Positions 1 to 12,085 of a DNA stretch of 64,000 bases are shown one piece after another; within the stretch, counting starts at the first letter, position 1; each line of letters starts with the position of its first letter. Source of the DNA: Distichodus sexfasciatus. Taxonomy: Eukaryota; Chordata; Actinopteri; Characiformes; Distichodontidae. The notes under the pieces are model-generated. The model saw only the letters and a program-made list of their open reading frames with translations. It did no database searches and was not told where the DNA came from. The stretch is taken from assembly GCA_032718565.1 (NCBI GenBank), contig JAVGVS010000653.1, forward strand, positions 97,606 through 161,605, given 5' to 3'. The translations under genes were made by a program, and so were the position numbers.

Positions 1-354
1 ACCCCGTCTCCACATCAGCCAAATCCACACAAGGCTTTTCTTTAGTCTGTGTTTTTGTGATGGTGAGGGTGAGTGTGAAGTGTGTGTGTGTGTGTGTGAA
101 TGTGTGAATGCTGGGGGTCAGTTGTAAGGTCCAGCTGTGGAGGAAGTGTTGGTGTTGAGATTATCGGCTCTCAGAAACTCTCCAGCGTCAAACTCTCCCA
201 CACAGCTGGAGCAGAGAAAAACAACTCAGACAGGAAACACAAACAACACAAGTGCCAGACAATAGCCCTGAAACACACACACACACAACAGTCTAGAGTC
301 TGACCATCCTGTAGAGAATACGAAATATCAAATTTGACCCAGACAGTGCTGTAT

Positions 355-451
<97 letters not shown>

Positions 452-452
452 T
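355..452. repeat. compound (CA)/(TA)n/(TG)n microsatellite
   Basis: CACACA (355-362), TA run (363-398), TG run (399-450). Frames of His/Thr, Ile/Tyr and Cys/Val runs over it are artefacts. Confidence 0.97.
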
Positions 453-569
453 TGATATTTTTTCTACTTCTGGGGACAAATTTCAAACAGGGGGACATTT
501 GTTTTCGCTAACACAGATTTGTATGAAATGTAAATCACTAAACAACTTAAATTTTAGTTATTTGTAAGG

Positions 570-1070
570 TTTATGTAGTTGAAATATGTCAATAATCATG
601 AAATGTTTATGTAGTTGTTAAGTTTATGTTGTAAAGTGTAGGTTGTTGTAATCGTGTTGTTAGTTTTAAAGTTTAGGTTGTGTTAAGGTTTAGGTAGTTT
701 GGTTTAGGTAGTTGTAAAGTTAAGGTACTAGTAAAAGTTAAGTTAGTGTTAAAGTTTAGGTAGTTGTAGAGTTAATGGTGTTGTAAAGCTTAGGTTGGTT
801 AAAGGTTTAGGTAGTTGTAAAGTTTAGTTAGTTTTGAAGCTTAGGTAGTTGTGTAATTTAGGCAGTTGTAAATATTTATTTAGTTGTAAGTTTAAGAAGT
901 TGTAAAAGTTTAGTTAGTTGAACAGTTATGGTTGTAAAGTCTAGGTTGTAAATGTTTAGTTAGTTGTACAGTCTAGGTTGTAAAGGTTAAGTTGTAAAGT
1001 GTAGGTTGTAAAAGTTTAGTTAGTTGGAAGGTTAAGGTAGTTGTAAACTAAACGCGAAGTTTAATTTATT
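570..1070 (+). repeat. degenerate tandem repeat, TTTAGGTAGTTGTAAAG units
   Basis: About 28 drifting units of 15-20 bp. GTTTAGGTAGTTGTAAAG, GTCTAGGTTGTAAAGG and GTTTAGTTAGTTG are variants. The first 100-base part of the second copy sits at 2713-2815. Confidence 0.88.
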
Positions 1071-1773
1071 GTAAATATCAAAGAGCAGAAAAGGTTCAGG
1101 TTTGTTACTGAGATTATGGCTAGGGTTAGCAGTCATGGAGTTATATAGCAGTACTCATCATTATTTACATACAGTACATATGCAGACTTATACTCATTTA
1201 AAGTGGTTTAGTTACACTCATTATGTCTACAGAATATGTGTGTGAGTGTATGTATGTCTATATGTGTTTGTGTAATTTCTTACACATTTGTTTTCACCAA
1301 AAAACATTCTGATTTGTCAGATATCCAATAAAAATAGACTCGATTATACAAAAATAGCAGCAACTTGATCCACAACTCTCCAAACACCTGACACTTTAAC
1401 AAAGATTTATGGCTTAAAACACAGCAAAAATATTTCATTTAGGTTATGAGGTTTAGCGACTTGTCACCTCCTGTTTAAATTCTTGTCACATTCTAACACA
1501 TATCTACTGCATCTGACATATTTATGAGCTGTGCTTTTCACAAAAATCTAAAGTATGTTTGTGCGTGTGTAAAGGTGTCAGCAGAAATCCTTGCATTACT
1601 CAAATATGTTGAGGATTGCTGCTGCAAAATCATATTAATTCATCAGCAACAACAATGCACAATGTTCAGAGTTCAGATTATCTCTATTAGCTCTATTATT
1701 GTTTTGCATTTGCAACTGTTTTGCGACTTATTTGTTAAATTCTTTGTTTTTATTTCTGTTTTTTTATTTGAAT
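1071..1773. other. intergenic, nothing recognised
   Basis: AT-rich sequence; no gene or named repeat. Confidence 0.5.
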
Positions 1774-2060
1774 GGTGAGGGAGTTGGCCTCGTGACCAGA
1801 GAGTTGCTGGTTCAATTCTTGGACCAGTAAAGGTACCAAAAAGCTGCCCATGGATCGGTCACATTTATGGTGACTTCCATTTTCTAATTTCACCGACAGT
1901 TTCCCTGTGAGCAATTTGGGGTTAAGGGGTTTGGGATCTTGCTCAGGAACACATTGATGGTAGTGCTGGAGGGAGGATTCAAACTCACAACCTTACTATC
2001 TGTTTTCGCTAACACACATTTGTATGAAATGTAAATCACTAACAACTTAAAGTTTGTTTC
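1774..2060. repeat. SINE fragments (family A plus, then a minus fragment) and a duplicated segment
   Basis: 1780-1875: GGGAGTTGGCCTCGTGACCA GAGAGTTGCTGGTTCAATTC. 1915-1990: minus fragment ending GGATTCAAACTCACAACC. 2002-2056 repeats 501-560 (GTTTTCGCTAACACACATTT GTATGAAATG). Confidence 0.8.
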
Positions 2061-2067
2061 ATTTATT

Positions 2068-2712
2068 ATATAATTTAATTGAATTGTTAATTTATTTATA
2101 AAGCGCTTACAGACAAAAGTCACAAAGCGCTGTACAATAAAACAATTAAAACAAGGGAGATAATACAAAACTAAAAAGACATAGAATAAAACATTTCATA
2201 AACAACGGGCACATACATAAAACATGCCATAAAACAAAACACAAACATAAGACAGAGATTGCTCAGCTCTGAGTAAAAGCTTGAGTAAATAGAAAAGTTT
2301 TGAGCTGTTTTTTAAAAGATTCCACTGAAACAGCAGTGTGCAGGCCATATGGCAAGTTGTTCCAGAGCCTAGGTACCACTGCCTGAAAAGCACAATCGCC
2401 ACGAGTTTTCAATCGGGTACGAGGGATCACTAACAAGCCCTGCTGTCCAGATCTGAGCTCCTGACAGGCTGTATAGCGATGAAGCAGGTGGGCAATGTAT
2501 TCGGGGGGCTTGACCATGCAGGGCTCTATAGGTGAGCACCAGGACTTTAAAATGAACTCTAAACTGAACCGGGAGCCAATGCAGTGAGTACAGGATAGGA
2601 ATGATGTGGTCGTGTCTATTACAACGTGATAAAAGCCTAGCAGCTGCATTTTGAACCAACTGAAGGCGAGAAAGAGAGGACTTACTCAGGGTTGTGTATA
2701 GGGCATTACAGT
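2068..2712 (-). pseudogene. L2/Rex-like LINE 3' end, dead, 5' truncated
   Basis: Minus-strand frames spell the C-terminal part of a LINE ORF2: CNALYTTLSKSSLSRLQLVQ, NAAARLLSRCNRHDHIIPIL, YSLHWLPVQFRVHFKVLVLT, then after frameshifts RGDCAFQAVVPRLWNNLPYG and SFKKQLKTFLFTQAF. Downstream GCGCTTTGTGACTTTTGTCT and an AT-rich tail complete the 3' end. Only the region after the RT survives, in at least three frames. It was inserted into the TTAGGTAGTTG repeat. Confidence 0.9.
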
Positions 2713-2880
2713 AAGGTAGTTGTGTAATTTAGGCAGTTGTAAATATTTATTTAGTTGTAAGTTTAGTTGGTTGAACAGTTATGGTTGTAAAGTTTAGGTT
2801 GTTGTAAAAGTTTAGTCTTGCTCAGGAACCCATTGATGGTAGTGCTGGAGGGAGGATTCAAACTCACAACCTTACTAGAG
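2713..2880. repeat. second copy of the TTAGGTAGTTGTAAAG repeat plus SINE fragment
   Basis: 2713-2815 repeats 843-960 almost word for word (GGTAGTTGTGTAATTTAGGC AGTTGTAAATATTTATTTAG). 2816-2880 (CTTGCTCAGGAACCCATTGA TGGTAGTGCTGGAGGGAGG) repeats 1940-1990. Confidence 0.85.
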
Positions 2881-2924
2881 TAGCACTGGCATGTAGCGTT
2901 GGACATATCTCAAGGGCATTTGGT

Positions 2925-3050
2925 AGTGTAATGGTTAGGGAGTTGGTCTCGTGATCAGAAGTTTGCCCGTTTGAATCTCTGACCGAATAAATGTACCATT
3001 GAGGTACTCATGAGCAAGTACCAGCCCCAAGTACTGCTTATTTACTTTTA
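2925..3050 (+). repeat. SINE family A copy, 5' part with tRNA-like head
   Basis: GTAGTGTAATGGTTAGGGAG TTGGTCTCGTGATCAGAAG is a tRNA-like head (A box TAGTGTAATGG); GTTTGAATCTC is a decayed B box; then CATTGAGGTACTCATGAGCA AGTACC. Confidence 0.85.
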
Positions 3051-3304
3051 CTTTACTATTACTGTAAATATGCTACTTCCAACACTGTATTTATGATAAA
3101 TAAAAATATAAAATTAACATCAAAATATTGATTTTTAAAATATGCCACCTCTACTCCTTTCCTATTTTCTGGTCCTCCTTTCAAAAAGTCATTTCAATTG
3201 CACTTTTAGACTGCTCAGTTTGCTGATTTTGAATCCAGTCAGAAAACATTTAATAAAGTGTTACATTCTTCCAAAAATGCCCACAGATTTTTAAGTCTCA
3301 TGGG

Positions 3305-3537
3305 ATTAGAACCCATTTGGAGTTGGCCCCGTAATCAGAAGGTTGCTGGTTCAAATCCCAGACTGGTAAAGGTTCCACTGAGGTTCTCATGAGCATGTAC
3401 TGGGCCCAAGTACTGCTCCACATGTGCTTCCCACTGTTCCTTCATGGATGGGACAAATGCAGAGCTCACATTTAGTTGTGGTGCACTGTGTGCTGTGGTG
3501 TGTTCACAATAGCAACCCTAATCACTCACTTAAAACT
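3305..3537 (+). repeat. SINE family A copy, near full length
   Basis: GGAGTTGGCCCCGTAATCAG, GTTGCTGGTTCAAATCCCAG (perfect tRNA B box GGTTCAAATCC), then ACTGAGGTTCTCATGAGCAT GTACTGG, CTTCATGGATGGGACAAATG CAG and GTTGTGGTGCACTGTGTGCT GTGGTGTGTTCACAAT. This copy defines the family. Confidence 0.9.
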
Positions 3538-3539
3538 AC

Positions 3540-4315
3540 ATTTTGTACTCATATTGTTGAGCTCTTTATAAAAGGAGTTCATCTGCTGGCTTCAGAGACG
3601 AGTGAACCAACGCCCAACCGACGGGCTTCCTCCAAAACTTATCACATACACACTAAAGACAGCTTGTTTTGCCAAATAAAAACTTGTCAGCCTAAACTGA
3701 ATGGTGTCCTTGGTTGAAATGAATTTCTCTCTGGGCTGATTTATCACTGCATGTTTGAACAGGCAACAGTGCTCTCTGATTTAACTGCATGAGGCGGTTT
3801 GAGAAATAGGCCACATTTTTGGTGGAAAATACAAGAAAAGTCATGTAGGTAGTCTATGCAATCCAAATTTCCCTTGAACAGACTTTTACACAAACTTCAG
3901 GTTCAATGGAACTCAGTCAACAGCTTTTCAACATTAGACACTGGAGATCTTAGATAAAAAATATTGTTTGCTGCCCGTCACGCAAAAGTGGCATGACAGG
4001 TGAATGTGAGAAGGGATTATAAATATGTTTTTCCCGTGTCTAATTGTGTGTTGCGTGTTTAAGTTGCCTGTAGTGCATATAGGGAAAATTTTAGATTGTA
4101 AAGGAAGGGAAGTTCATTTCCTTGTGCTTGTGCAGATGTAGTCAGGAGGAACAGGATGTTGGTATGATGTCTACAGGAAGGACCAGAGATATGATAACAG
4201 TTCACAACGTCACTTTGTGTATGAATTTTAGTGCATCTACATCTTACTGTACGTTGGCAGGATACACAGCAGGATGTGTGTCTATGTGTGTGTGTTGGAT
4301 TTGTTTTGTTTTTAA
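3540..4315. other. intergenic, nothing recognised
   Basis: No gene or clear repeat. Confidence 0.5.
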
Positions 4316-4465
4316 AAGACGCACTCATCCAGAGCAACTTTTCCTACTTACTGATTTAGGGAGACAGTCCCTCTGTAGCAACTCAAGGTTAAGGGGCCCA
4401 GTGGTGGTAGTATCTGGTTTAAGGACAGAGCTGGATTTGCACATAGTAGACCACAGCCACCACTG
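4316..4465 (-). repeat. SINE family B copy
   Basis: Reverse orientation: GACGCACTCATCCAGAGCAA CTT, GGGAGACAGTCCCTCTGTAG CAACTCAAGGTTAAGGGGCC, as in other family B copies. Confidence 0.75.
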
Positions 4466-4499
4466 GACATGAGGGCCTTACTGTGATAAAGATGTGTCA

Positions 4500-6388
4500 G
4501 TTTCTTGCAGCTTTATAAGGACATTGCTGCATGTGAGTTTTAGTTTTAATTGAACAGCTGTTGTTATCATTTTTGTTAAAGGAGCTACAGTATATGTAAG
4601 ATTGTGGCCAAAACTGGTGCTGCAGTCAAATTTAAAATACTGTAGCACATTATTCCCCTTCCTCTCCTCCTCCTCCCCAGACTCGAGGTTGCCAGATAGA
4701 CTGAATGAGGACTCATATTTAGTGTGCCATAATTAGTGTGCTAATGTTTGCACTGTTACTACACTGTCTCAGCGTAACACGATGCTGATGTTAGCCACCA
4801 CAAGCCACCGTTTTTGTTTCTCAAACAAATCAGTCGGTTGGATGACCCACCTGGACATGGGCTACAATCTATGATCCAACATGAATAACGTTATTCACCT
4901 GTTGAAAATATTTGAAATATTCATCCCTACGTCTAGTGGTGATACAAGTTAGCCAACCATGACTAAATCTTACCTGTCCAGGATAAAATTAGCCACTTCA
5001 ATTTCTTCTCTGCTTTCAGCCATCTCCATCTTTCAAACACATCTCCTGTGCTGATCCTCATTTTGTTTCTGCTTTGGTCAAGATGTTTTTGAAAGTCATA
5101 GCGAGGCCTTTTAGCTTTAGTAATGTCAGACATTTGTAACCCACAATGCTTGTAGCTGCAGCTTAAGTGGTAACTGGCAACCTGGATGCTGAAATGCTAC
5201 TGACTTTGTGATTGGCTGATAGTGGTGGGTGGGAGGAGCTATAGGTCAAAACACAAAACCAAAACATAAACACAATTTGGGTGCAGGAAATTAAATTTTA
5301 AAATGTGAATTCTCTGGCTGTACTAATTTTGTTGGTGAGATCAGTATTTCAAAAATGAACATGATTCCTTAATCTCTGGTGAGATATTTTCTTCATTTTT
5401 ACTTGCCATACATTTCTTACATATAGCTGCTCCTTTAAAGTTTTCATAGAGAAAACAGATTTTGGCTCAGAATTGTTTAAATGGAAAAATTCCCACTGCA
5501 AGATTCTTTTTGCTGAGAATTTGTATACTCCACAAATTAAGTCCAGATACCTCTGATAGTTGTGTAGTCAGATATGTTAATGGAGCTGATGTGCTTGCTT
5601 TTAGAAATACTTAAGTATACTAGAGCATAAATATGAAGTATTACTGGATAAAACCAGATTGGCTGTAGTTAGGGTCAGGGTTTTTTAAAACATCAAATTT
5701 ACATTTACATTCAATTTAAACAAATTAAATAAACTCCAATAAACTTTGCCATAAATGAGCAAAACATACCAGATGTAACACCAGAGAATGGGTGTGTTAG
5801 GTAAACTGAACCAAAATTTCTGTCAGAACATGTCTTATACTTCCACCGCCAACAGCCTGGCAGGATAGCAAGGATAAGAATAAACATACTGTTTAAATTT
5901 AGTTGATATCTGATTCATGTGACCGTGTTCCGCTTCATTTACAGCGTTCTTCATGAGGAGGAAGACCAAAATTCTGTCTCAACAAGCAGTAGTTGAATAT
6001 ACTGTATATTTAATATTCATTTGATACTAACATTTAACATACAATAATATATTGATTTTTAACTAAAGGAAAGTTGAGCAAAGTGACAGTCAGTAGCAGA
6101 AGCAATAAATGTTTTGGATTGGATTTTGGTGAAAATACACTGATCTGTGTTTGTGATCCATTTTGTCACAAAGTTATAACTAGTTATACAGAGTACAATG
6201 TATTTCAAAGATATGTATTTAACTTTCAGAGCATTTTGAAATTATAATAATAACTTTTTTATACATCTTATATATTTATTTTACTAATGAGGAAGGCATT
6301 ATTTGAACTACTTTACTGTTTTGTATTTTTCTTAATGTAGTGTTAGTAGTGTGTCATGATACTTCTACTCTGGTTCTATTGATATTTA
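4500..6388. other. intergenic, nothing recognised
   Basis: AT-rich sequence with no frame over about 60 codons, no SINE and no microsatellite longer than about 20 bp. Confidence 0.5.
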
Positions 6389-7108
6389 GAAGGGGTGTTG
6401 ATGAGATCTTGCAACATTAAAACGTAAGTATATTTCTGGTCGAGGTGAAAAGATGCCTTGTCAAATACTACAGCAATATTTTCTGAGCATGCAGTGGAAC
6501 TTTCACCAGTAAAATCTGGCATCAGTCCACTGAACTCCACCTTCATGCTCACTCCACTTGCCACTGTGTTATAACTGTGGTAAAACAGCAGCCAATCACA
6601 GGCTTGGAGGAAGCTGATTGTCTGATCTGGTCTCCAATCGGGTGTGTAATATGGTTGAAGTTGATGTAGTGAACAGCAACACACACGTTTCCAGTACGAC
6701 AGCAGAAGCAGCAACAAGAAGACGAGTTGTGTGTTATGTGGAGATTGTGGGTGTGATGTGTTCAGCAGTATCCTAGTCTAATTGTATCTGTTAATGTTCC
6801 TAAATCTGTTGATGCTGCAGGGATTACGCCTCTAACGTGTTCTAATCAAGATGTTGATGTGATGATGTACAATCTGATGATGTAATGAGATGATTTACAC
6901 TTCAATTACACGTTAGACGCTGATGCACAGTAATGGTGTGAAGAGATGCAGGAGGAATCATACAAGAGAGAGTCCAGACACTTCATGCACTAAATACACT
7001 GCACACACACCACTTTTGGGGTTAAAATTCATCTCATTTTGTTCTCATCAATCTAATCTTGTGTATTGTCTCGTCTTGTGAGCTGAGTGTCTTGTCACAC
7101 CCCTAGTA
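6389..7108. mobile_element. worn non-autonomous DNA transposon
   Basis: Left AGAAGGGGTGTTGATGAGAT and right GTGTCTTGTCACACCCCTAG are inverted; the right-hand half (TTGTGTATTGTCTCGTCTTG TGAGCTGAGTGTC) is a familiar end of fish DNA transposons. The 113-codon minus frame at 6376-6717 lies inside it and is probably transposon-derived, not a gene. Confidence 0.5.
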
Positions 7109-8254
7109 TTTGCAGATTTTTAATCAGTTTGACGCTAATTTAAGAACTACTCCAGTTGCTTGGACACGATACACATAAATATTGTTTGTTCATTAAACTG
7201 AAATCAGCAGTTTAAGTTTAGCCATTTCAACATTCAAATTCTCACATGCACAATGATCCGATTAACACAACGGCTCTAAATGAGAAAAACTTGCCTTCCT
7301 CTTACAGTTTCTTTCACAAAATGCTGAATTAATAGTTTACAAAATTATCTTGACAAAATCTGATCTCAACCTTAAGACAAAAAATTCCACATGTATCTTT
7401 AAAAACATTTAAATCTGATCTCCTGAATGCCATTAAAATCAAGCTAAGTTCCTCAACTCACTCGGCTTTATTTCATTCCTTCCTAACAATAAATTATTAA
7501 TAACTGTTGACAAATCTAAACGAGAAGGGTTTTTGGACAGTTTAAGTAACGCAGGGCGGTGTTTTTGTGTGTGTATGTGCCTCTCCCAGATGCCTGTTAA
7601 AATTCCGGAAAAAAAATTCCTGACCTCGTAAAGTTCCTTCTTTAATAAGATGGCTCTGTCTGCCCAGCGCCCCTCACCCAAACCTTGTATTTATTGGAAA
7701 GAGAGGAAGGGCACATGCCCCGGGCAAAGGCAAATAAAGATGCTGATCACAAGGATATGAGAAAATGCCAAAGAAAAGAGGATTATTTGGGTCACACACA
7801 GCAGCAGGGGAAAAAAAACTGGGAAAGACAAAGATTACTTTTGCTGTTTGTTTTTGCCTAGAAGACAGTCCAGGAAAGAAAAGGATCCAAAAATAATAAT
7901 AAAATACCCATACACGGGATGATCACATTTAAACAGAGTTGGGGAAACTGCGTTTAAAATGGAACACTTCGAGTTACAAGCTACTTGTGATTAGAAGTGT
8001 CTTAACCTCACTACAAGCTCCCTTTTTACTTTTTTTACTAAACTACAAACTACAAAGAAAAAGTAGCAAACTACATCCAAGCTGTTTCATCCAGTAATAG
8101 TTCGGGGTTAGGGTTAGGATAATTCTAGTAAAAATAAAATTACAGTAAGTTTACGTAAAGAAAGAAAAATAATAGTAATTTTTGTAACAAATGTAGTTTT
8201 GCCATAGTACATCACTATTTGTAAAATAAAAGTTACTTCTAAAGTTATGTCAGT
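7109..8254. other. intergenic, no gene recognised
   Basis: 7480-7780 is somewhat GC-richer and holds the 12-bp palindrome GGGCACATGCCC (about 7709-7720). 7930-8100 has the look of a worn MITE (GAGTTGGGGAAACTGC... with AACTACAAACTACAAAG). Confidence 0.4.
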
Positions 8255-8405
8255 GGCATCACTCGCAGCTAACAAGGGCAGCGCCTGGGGAGCAGTGCTT
8301 GGGGACGGTACGTTGCTCATGAGTACCTCAGTGGTAACTCTACCGGTCCTGGTTTCGAACCTGCGACTTTCTGATCATGGGGCGAACATCCTACCGCTAT
8401 GAAGG
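8255..8405 (-). repeat. SINE family A copy
   Basis: Reverse orientation: GCTAACAAGGGCAGCGCCTG GGGAGCAGTGCTTGGGGACG, GTTGCTCATGAGTACCTCAG TGG, GTTTCGAACCTGCGAC. Confidence 0.85.
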
Positions 8406-9574
8406 ACAACTAAAATTCCTGTGAATTCTATCTTTTTTTTAGTATGTTTTTCTATGTCCCTTTAACATGGCATCACAGGACATTTTTTACTTAATGCCAG
8501 GTGAACTTCAGTCTTTTACAACAACTCTGGCACTAGGTTTAGAACTTTAGTGTCATTTTCCAAAGTTCACCACCAGTAATCAAAACCCAGGCTTATTCAG
8601 AACTTTAACCCCCCCCCTTTAAAAAAAAAAAAGTTGCTTGGATACAAAAACTATGAACCAAAGACATTTGTTCAGCAGTTTAAAATGACACAACATCAAC
8701 TACTGCCCTTTCAGCTTCTTAAAAGTAATTTCCCTACTGATAAGCTACAGAAAAAACTTGTTAGTTTTAGTTTTAGTTACTGCATTGATGATAAGGAATG
8801 TTGCTAAACCAAAGTGATTTTGTGAATTATTTGTTAGTTCCAAAATCTGTCATGTGCAGGCCAAGGACAAGTAAAATTTCCTGTAAATTTGAACTTGTTT
8901 TCATTTGTGCTATTTTATCCGTTACCATTAACTTGCATCATGAGACCTTATTTACTCATCACCAGGCAAAGCTCACAATGTTTATTCCTGAGAAAGTGGA
9001 AGCAGTGAAGGGGAGTGGGGGTTAATGGGTTGGTAGGGGGAATTTAGGAGTTTAGCGAGGTTACAGGTGATGAGGACATCTCCCAAAATCTAATGCCAGC
9101 AGAAAAAAACAGCTTCCAGAATTCATGCAGCTTTAAATTATGTGACAGAGGAACGCAGACATGCATTTATGCTGTCATATAAACCTTAAGGAGAGATGCC
9201 AAGCACAAACGAAAAGCTGCACCACTCCCAAAAATCACCTCCAGGCCCAGACACAGACAGAAGAGAAAGGAATTAGAGGAGAGGAGAGAAAGAAATCTCT
9301 CTTGTTTTGCTATACTTTCAATATAAGTTCCAACTATTTACACATGTACATGCATTATACAAATTGATTTATTACTTTCAGGTCATTTTCAAGTGATAAA
9401 GATGTACATATATTTCACAGAAATGAATTTGTTGTTCCATTAGAAGTCTAAAAACCTCCATTGGAAGCCTGAGCCAAGACTTTTGACCCGAAGTTGCCCC
9501 AGAAAGACTGCCCCAGTAATTCGTAAATAAAACTCACTCAGGATGAGAGCATCTGTTAAATGACGTAAGTATAA
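8406..9574. other. intergenic, nothing recognised
   Basis: AT-rich; a C8/A12 homopolymer pair at 8610-8633. No gene. Confidence 0.5.
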
Positions 9575-9780
9575 AATGGACAGGAAGTTGGTCATATGAT
9601 CAGAGGGTCGCCGGTTCATGTCCCAGACCAGTAATGGTACCACTAAGGTACTTATGAGCAAGGTACCATCCCCATGGACGTCAGTTGCCTACTACTCCTT
9701 CACAGATGGGTCAATTGGAGAGGTCACATTTGGTTGTGGTGCACTGTGTGCTGTGCAATGCTGTGTTCAAAATGACAAAT
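9575..9780 (+). repeat. SINE family A copy
   Basis: GGTCGCCGGTTCATGTCCCA GACCAG, GTACCACTAAGGTACTTATG AGCAAGGTACC, TCACATTTGGTTGTGGTGCA CTGTGTGCTGTG. Confidence 0.88.
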
Positions 9781-9879
9781 ATATTGCTTTAAAATAATTG
9801 TAAAGTTGGTTATTTATCTTATTCCATTGTTACATCCACAGTCTACAGTCTTGTCATAACCTTTCTTCTTTCAATATAA

Positions 9880-10338
9880 TATGTTGCCAAAAGTATTGGA
9901 ACACTCCTCCAAATCACTGAGTTTAGGTGTTCCAATGGGGGTTGTGTTCCAGGGATTGGGCTTGGACCCTTAGTTCCAGTTAAAGGAACTCTTAATGCTT
10001 CAGTAGACCAAAAGATTTTGGACAATTTCATGTTCCCCAAAGAGCCATGACCTCAACCCCATAGAACAGCTTTGGGATGAATTAGAGCGGAGACTGTGAG
10101 CCAGGCCTTCTCGTGCAACATATGTGGCTGACCCTCACAAACGCTCTTCTGGAAGAATGGTAAAAAATTTCCATAAACACACTCCTAAACCTTGTGGACA
10201 CACTGCCCAGAAGAATTGAAGATGTTATAGCGGAACAAGGTGGACCAAGTCTAGATTAAAGCATATGGATTAAGAATGGGATTTCTTTAAAGTTCATGTG
10301 TGTGGAAAGCCAGGTGTCCCAATACTTTTGGCAATATA
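9880..10338 (+). mobile_element. Tc1-like DNA transposon, internally deleted
   Basis: The inverted ends TATGTTGCCAAAAGTATTGG AACAC and GTGTCCCAATACTTTTGGCA ATATA match each other with few changes. The remaining plus-strand coding part (10050-10240) still spells the end of a Tc1-type transposase (DLNPIEQLWDELE, then ...TNALLEEW-like words) but carries a TGA in place of a codon at about 10098 and other breaks. Only about 460 bp remain of an element normally about 1.5 kb. Confidence 0.9.
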
Positions 10339-11454
10339 GTGTAAGTGAACTCTGTAAATAACTATATCTTGCACTTATGCTACAATAGCATTGCTTACTC
10401 ATAAGTCTGTCTGTTATAAAATTTGTACTGTTTTATCCACATTCCACTATTTATATTAGTAATGTATATATCTTTTTAATGTATATATCTCAGCAGCAAC
10501 CACCAAAGCAAATTCTTGGCAACAAATATCATCCTAAGTCTGACAAAATCTTACACAAGCACATGATTCAAGGACTAGAATGTTCTTTTTTAACCTTGAG
10601 TAACTGAGACGATTTCTGGCAACGTCTCAAACTGAGTATCACTCCTCTGTAATTCCTCATGATCTGTCAGCATCATGTCTGTAAAGTGTGGATGGTAACA
10701 GTGTGTATTTTTCACACATCATAATTCGTAAACAAATCCTGTGATAACTGCAAGAAAGAATCACACTTCTGCATAGCCTCGAGCAAAATCACTTCTACGC
10801 AAAATATTTACACAACATCACATTGTATGGAACATATAAATACTGCAGAATTTGTAGTATTCACACAAGCACAAAAATGTCATATTTCATGTGGGATTGT
10901 TCTATGAATGTGCCCATAATCATATAAGAAAACATGCTGTATTGGAGTGAACTTATAAAAAATCTATAGATTTTTTTAATATGAGTGAAAGAAGTTCCAA
11001 CAATTTACCAACTACATTTATTTCATAAAAATAACTTTTATATAGAGTCCTGTTTGCCACATGCCGCGACTCAAAGACTGACAGCTATCGACCTCACGGT
11101 ACTCTGGAATTACGTTGCCGTGTAAAGAGAGGCTCGTTTCTTGGAATATTGAGTTGCACTTGCATAATTACAACAAGTTGCTGGTTTCTGGTGTCGCTCT
11201 TTAAGCTTGCAAACTTTGGTTAGGTTTCTGCACTTGTATTACGTTTGCTGTAATGATAGTGGCTCGTGGGGTGGGGTCTTCCATAAACAACCAAATTAGT
11301 TTTTCAGCTGACGAAATAACGTATTACCTTCATCCGAAAATAATATATCACAAAATATACATTCTGTATTGTAATGCAGCTGAAAAACCCAAATTTTGCT
11401 GTTTATGTATGCCCCCCCACCCGCTTTCACTATATATTTTATATATTATTGCAT
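10339..11454. other. intergenic, nothing recognised
   Basis: AT-rich unique-looking sequence without a gene or clear repeat. Confidence 0.5.
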
Positions 11455-11640
11455 ATATATATAATAATGCTTATCACTGTTACCTCACAGCAAGAAGGTC
11501 CTTGGTCCGATCCCCGGGTCGGCCATGAGGAGTTTGTGTGCTCTCCCTGTGTTTCGTGTGTTTTCTCTGGGTGCTCCGGTTTCCTGCCACAGTCCAAAAG
11601 CAAGCAGTTCAAGCTGATTGGCTACTCTAATGTGTGATTA
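11455..11640 (+). repeat. SINE family C copy
   Basis: CTCACAGCAAGAAGGTCCTT GGTCCGATCCCCGGGTCGG, then GTGTGCTCTCCCTGTGTTTC GTGTG and CTCCGGTTTCCTGCCACAGT CCAAA. The middle part is typical of a common fish tRNA-derived SINE; the tRNA-like 5' head is cut. Confidence 0.85.
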
Positions 11641-11865
11641 GTTGTCATTGTGAACACAGCACACCAAACAGTGCACCACAACAAAATGTGACCTCTGCAT
11701 TTGACCCATCCGTGAAAGAGCAGTGGGCAGCTAACAAGGGCAGCACCCGGGGAGCAGTGCTTGTGGATGGTACCTTGATCGTGAGTATCTCATTGGTACC
11801 TTTATCAGTCCCGGGATTAAAACCGGCAACCTTCGGATCATGGCGTCAACTCCCTAACTCTAACC
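11640..11865 (-). repeat. SINE family A copy
   Basis: Reverse orientation: TGTGAACACAGCACACCAAA, TGACCTCTGCATTTGACCCA TCCGTGAA, GTACCTTGATCGTGAGTATC TCATTGGTACC and GGGATTAAAACCGGCAACC. It sits directly against a plus-strand family C SINE. Confidence 0.88.
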
Positions 11866-11984
11866 CTAACCCAAATGCCACTTCCTCCCACTTTCAAGCC
11901 TTTCAGTGTTTCACCACGGTTAACAGAGGCAGCCAGACTGACCACACTCACAGTTATATATTCATTCATTCATTTTCCAAACCA

Positions 11985-12085
11985 CTTAATCCCGAACCAG
12001 CCTATCCCGAAAACTACAAGCGCAAGACGGGGACTCAATACACTCACACAGTCACACTCAATTTAGAGTAGCCAATTAACCTATT
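11985..12085 (-). repeat. SINE family C fragment
   Basis: CCGAACCAGCCTATCCCGAA AACTACAAGCGCAAGACGG...CACACTCAATTTAGAGTAGC CAATTAACC: reverse orientation of the SINE body. Confidence 0.75.

Noticed and set aside
171..567. Frames over the CA/TA/TG microsatellite
   Set aside because: They consist of His-Thr, Ile-Tyr and Cys-Val runs from simple repeats.
6376..6717. 113-codon minus-strand frame starting MLLLLLSYWKRVCC
   Set aside because: It lies in a region bounded by inverted AGGGGTGT-type ends and looks like transposon interior; no homologue was recognised.
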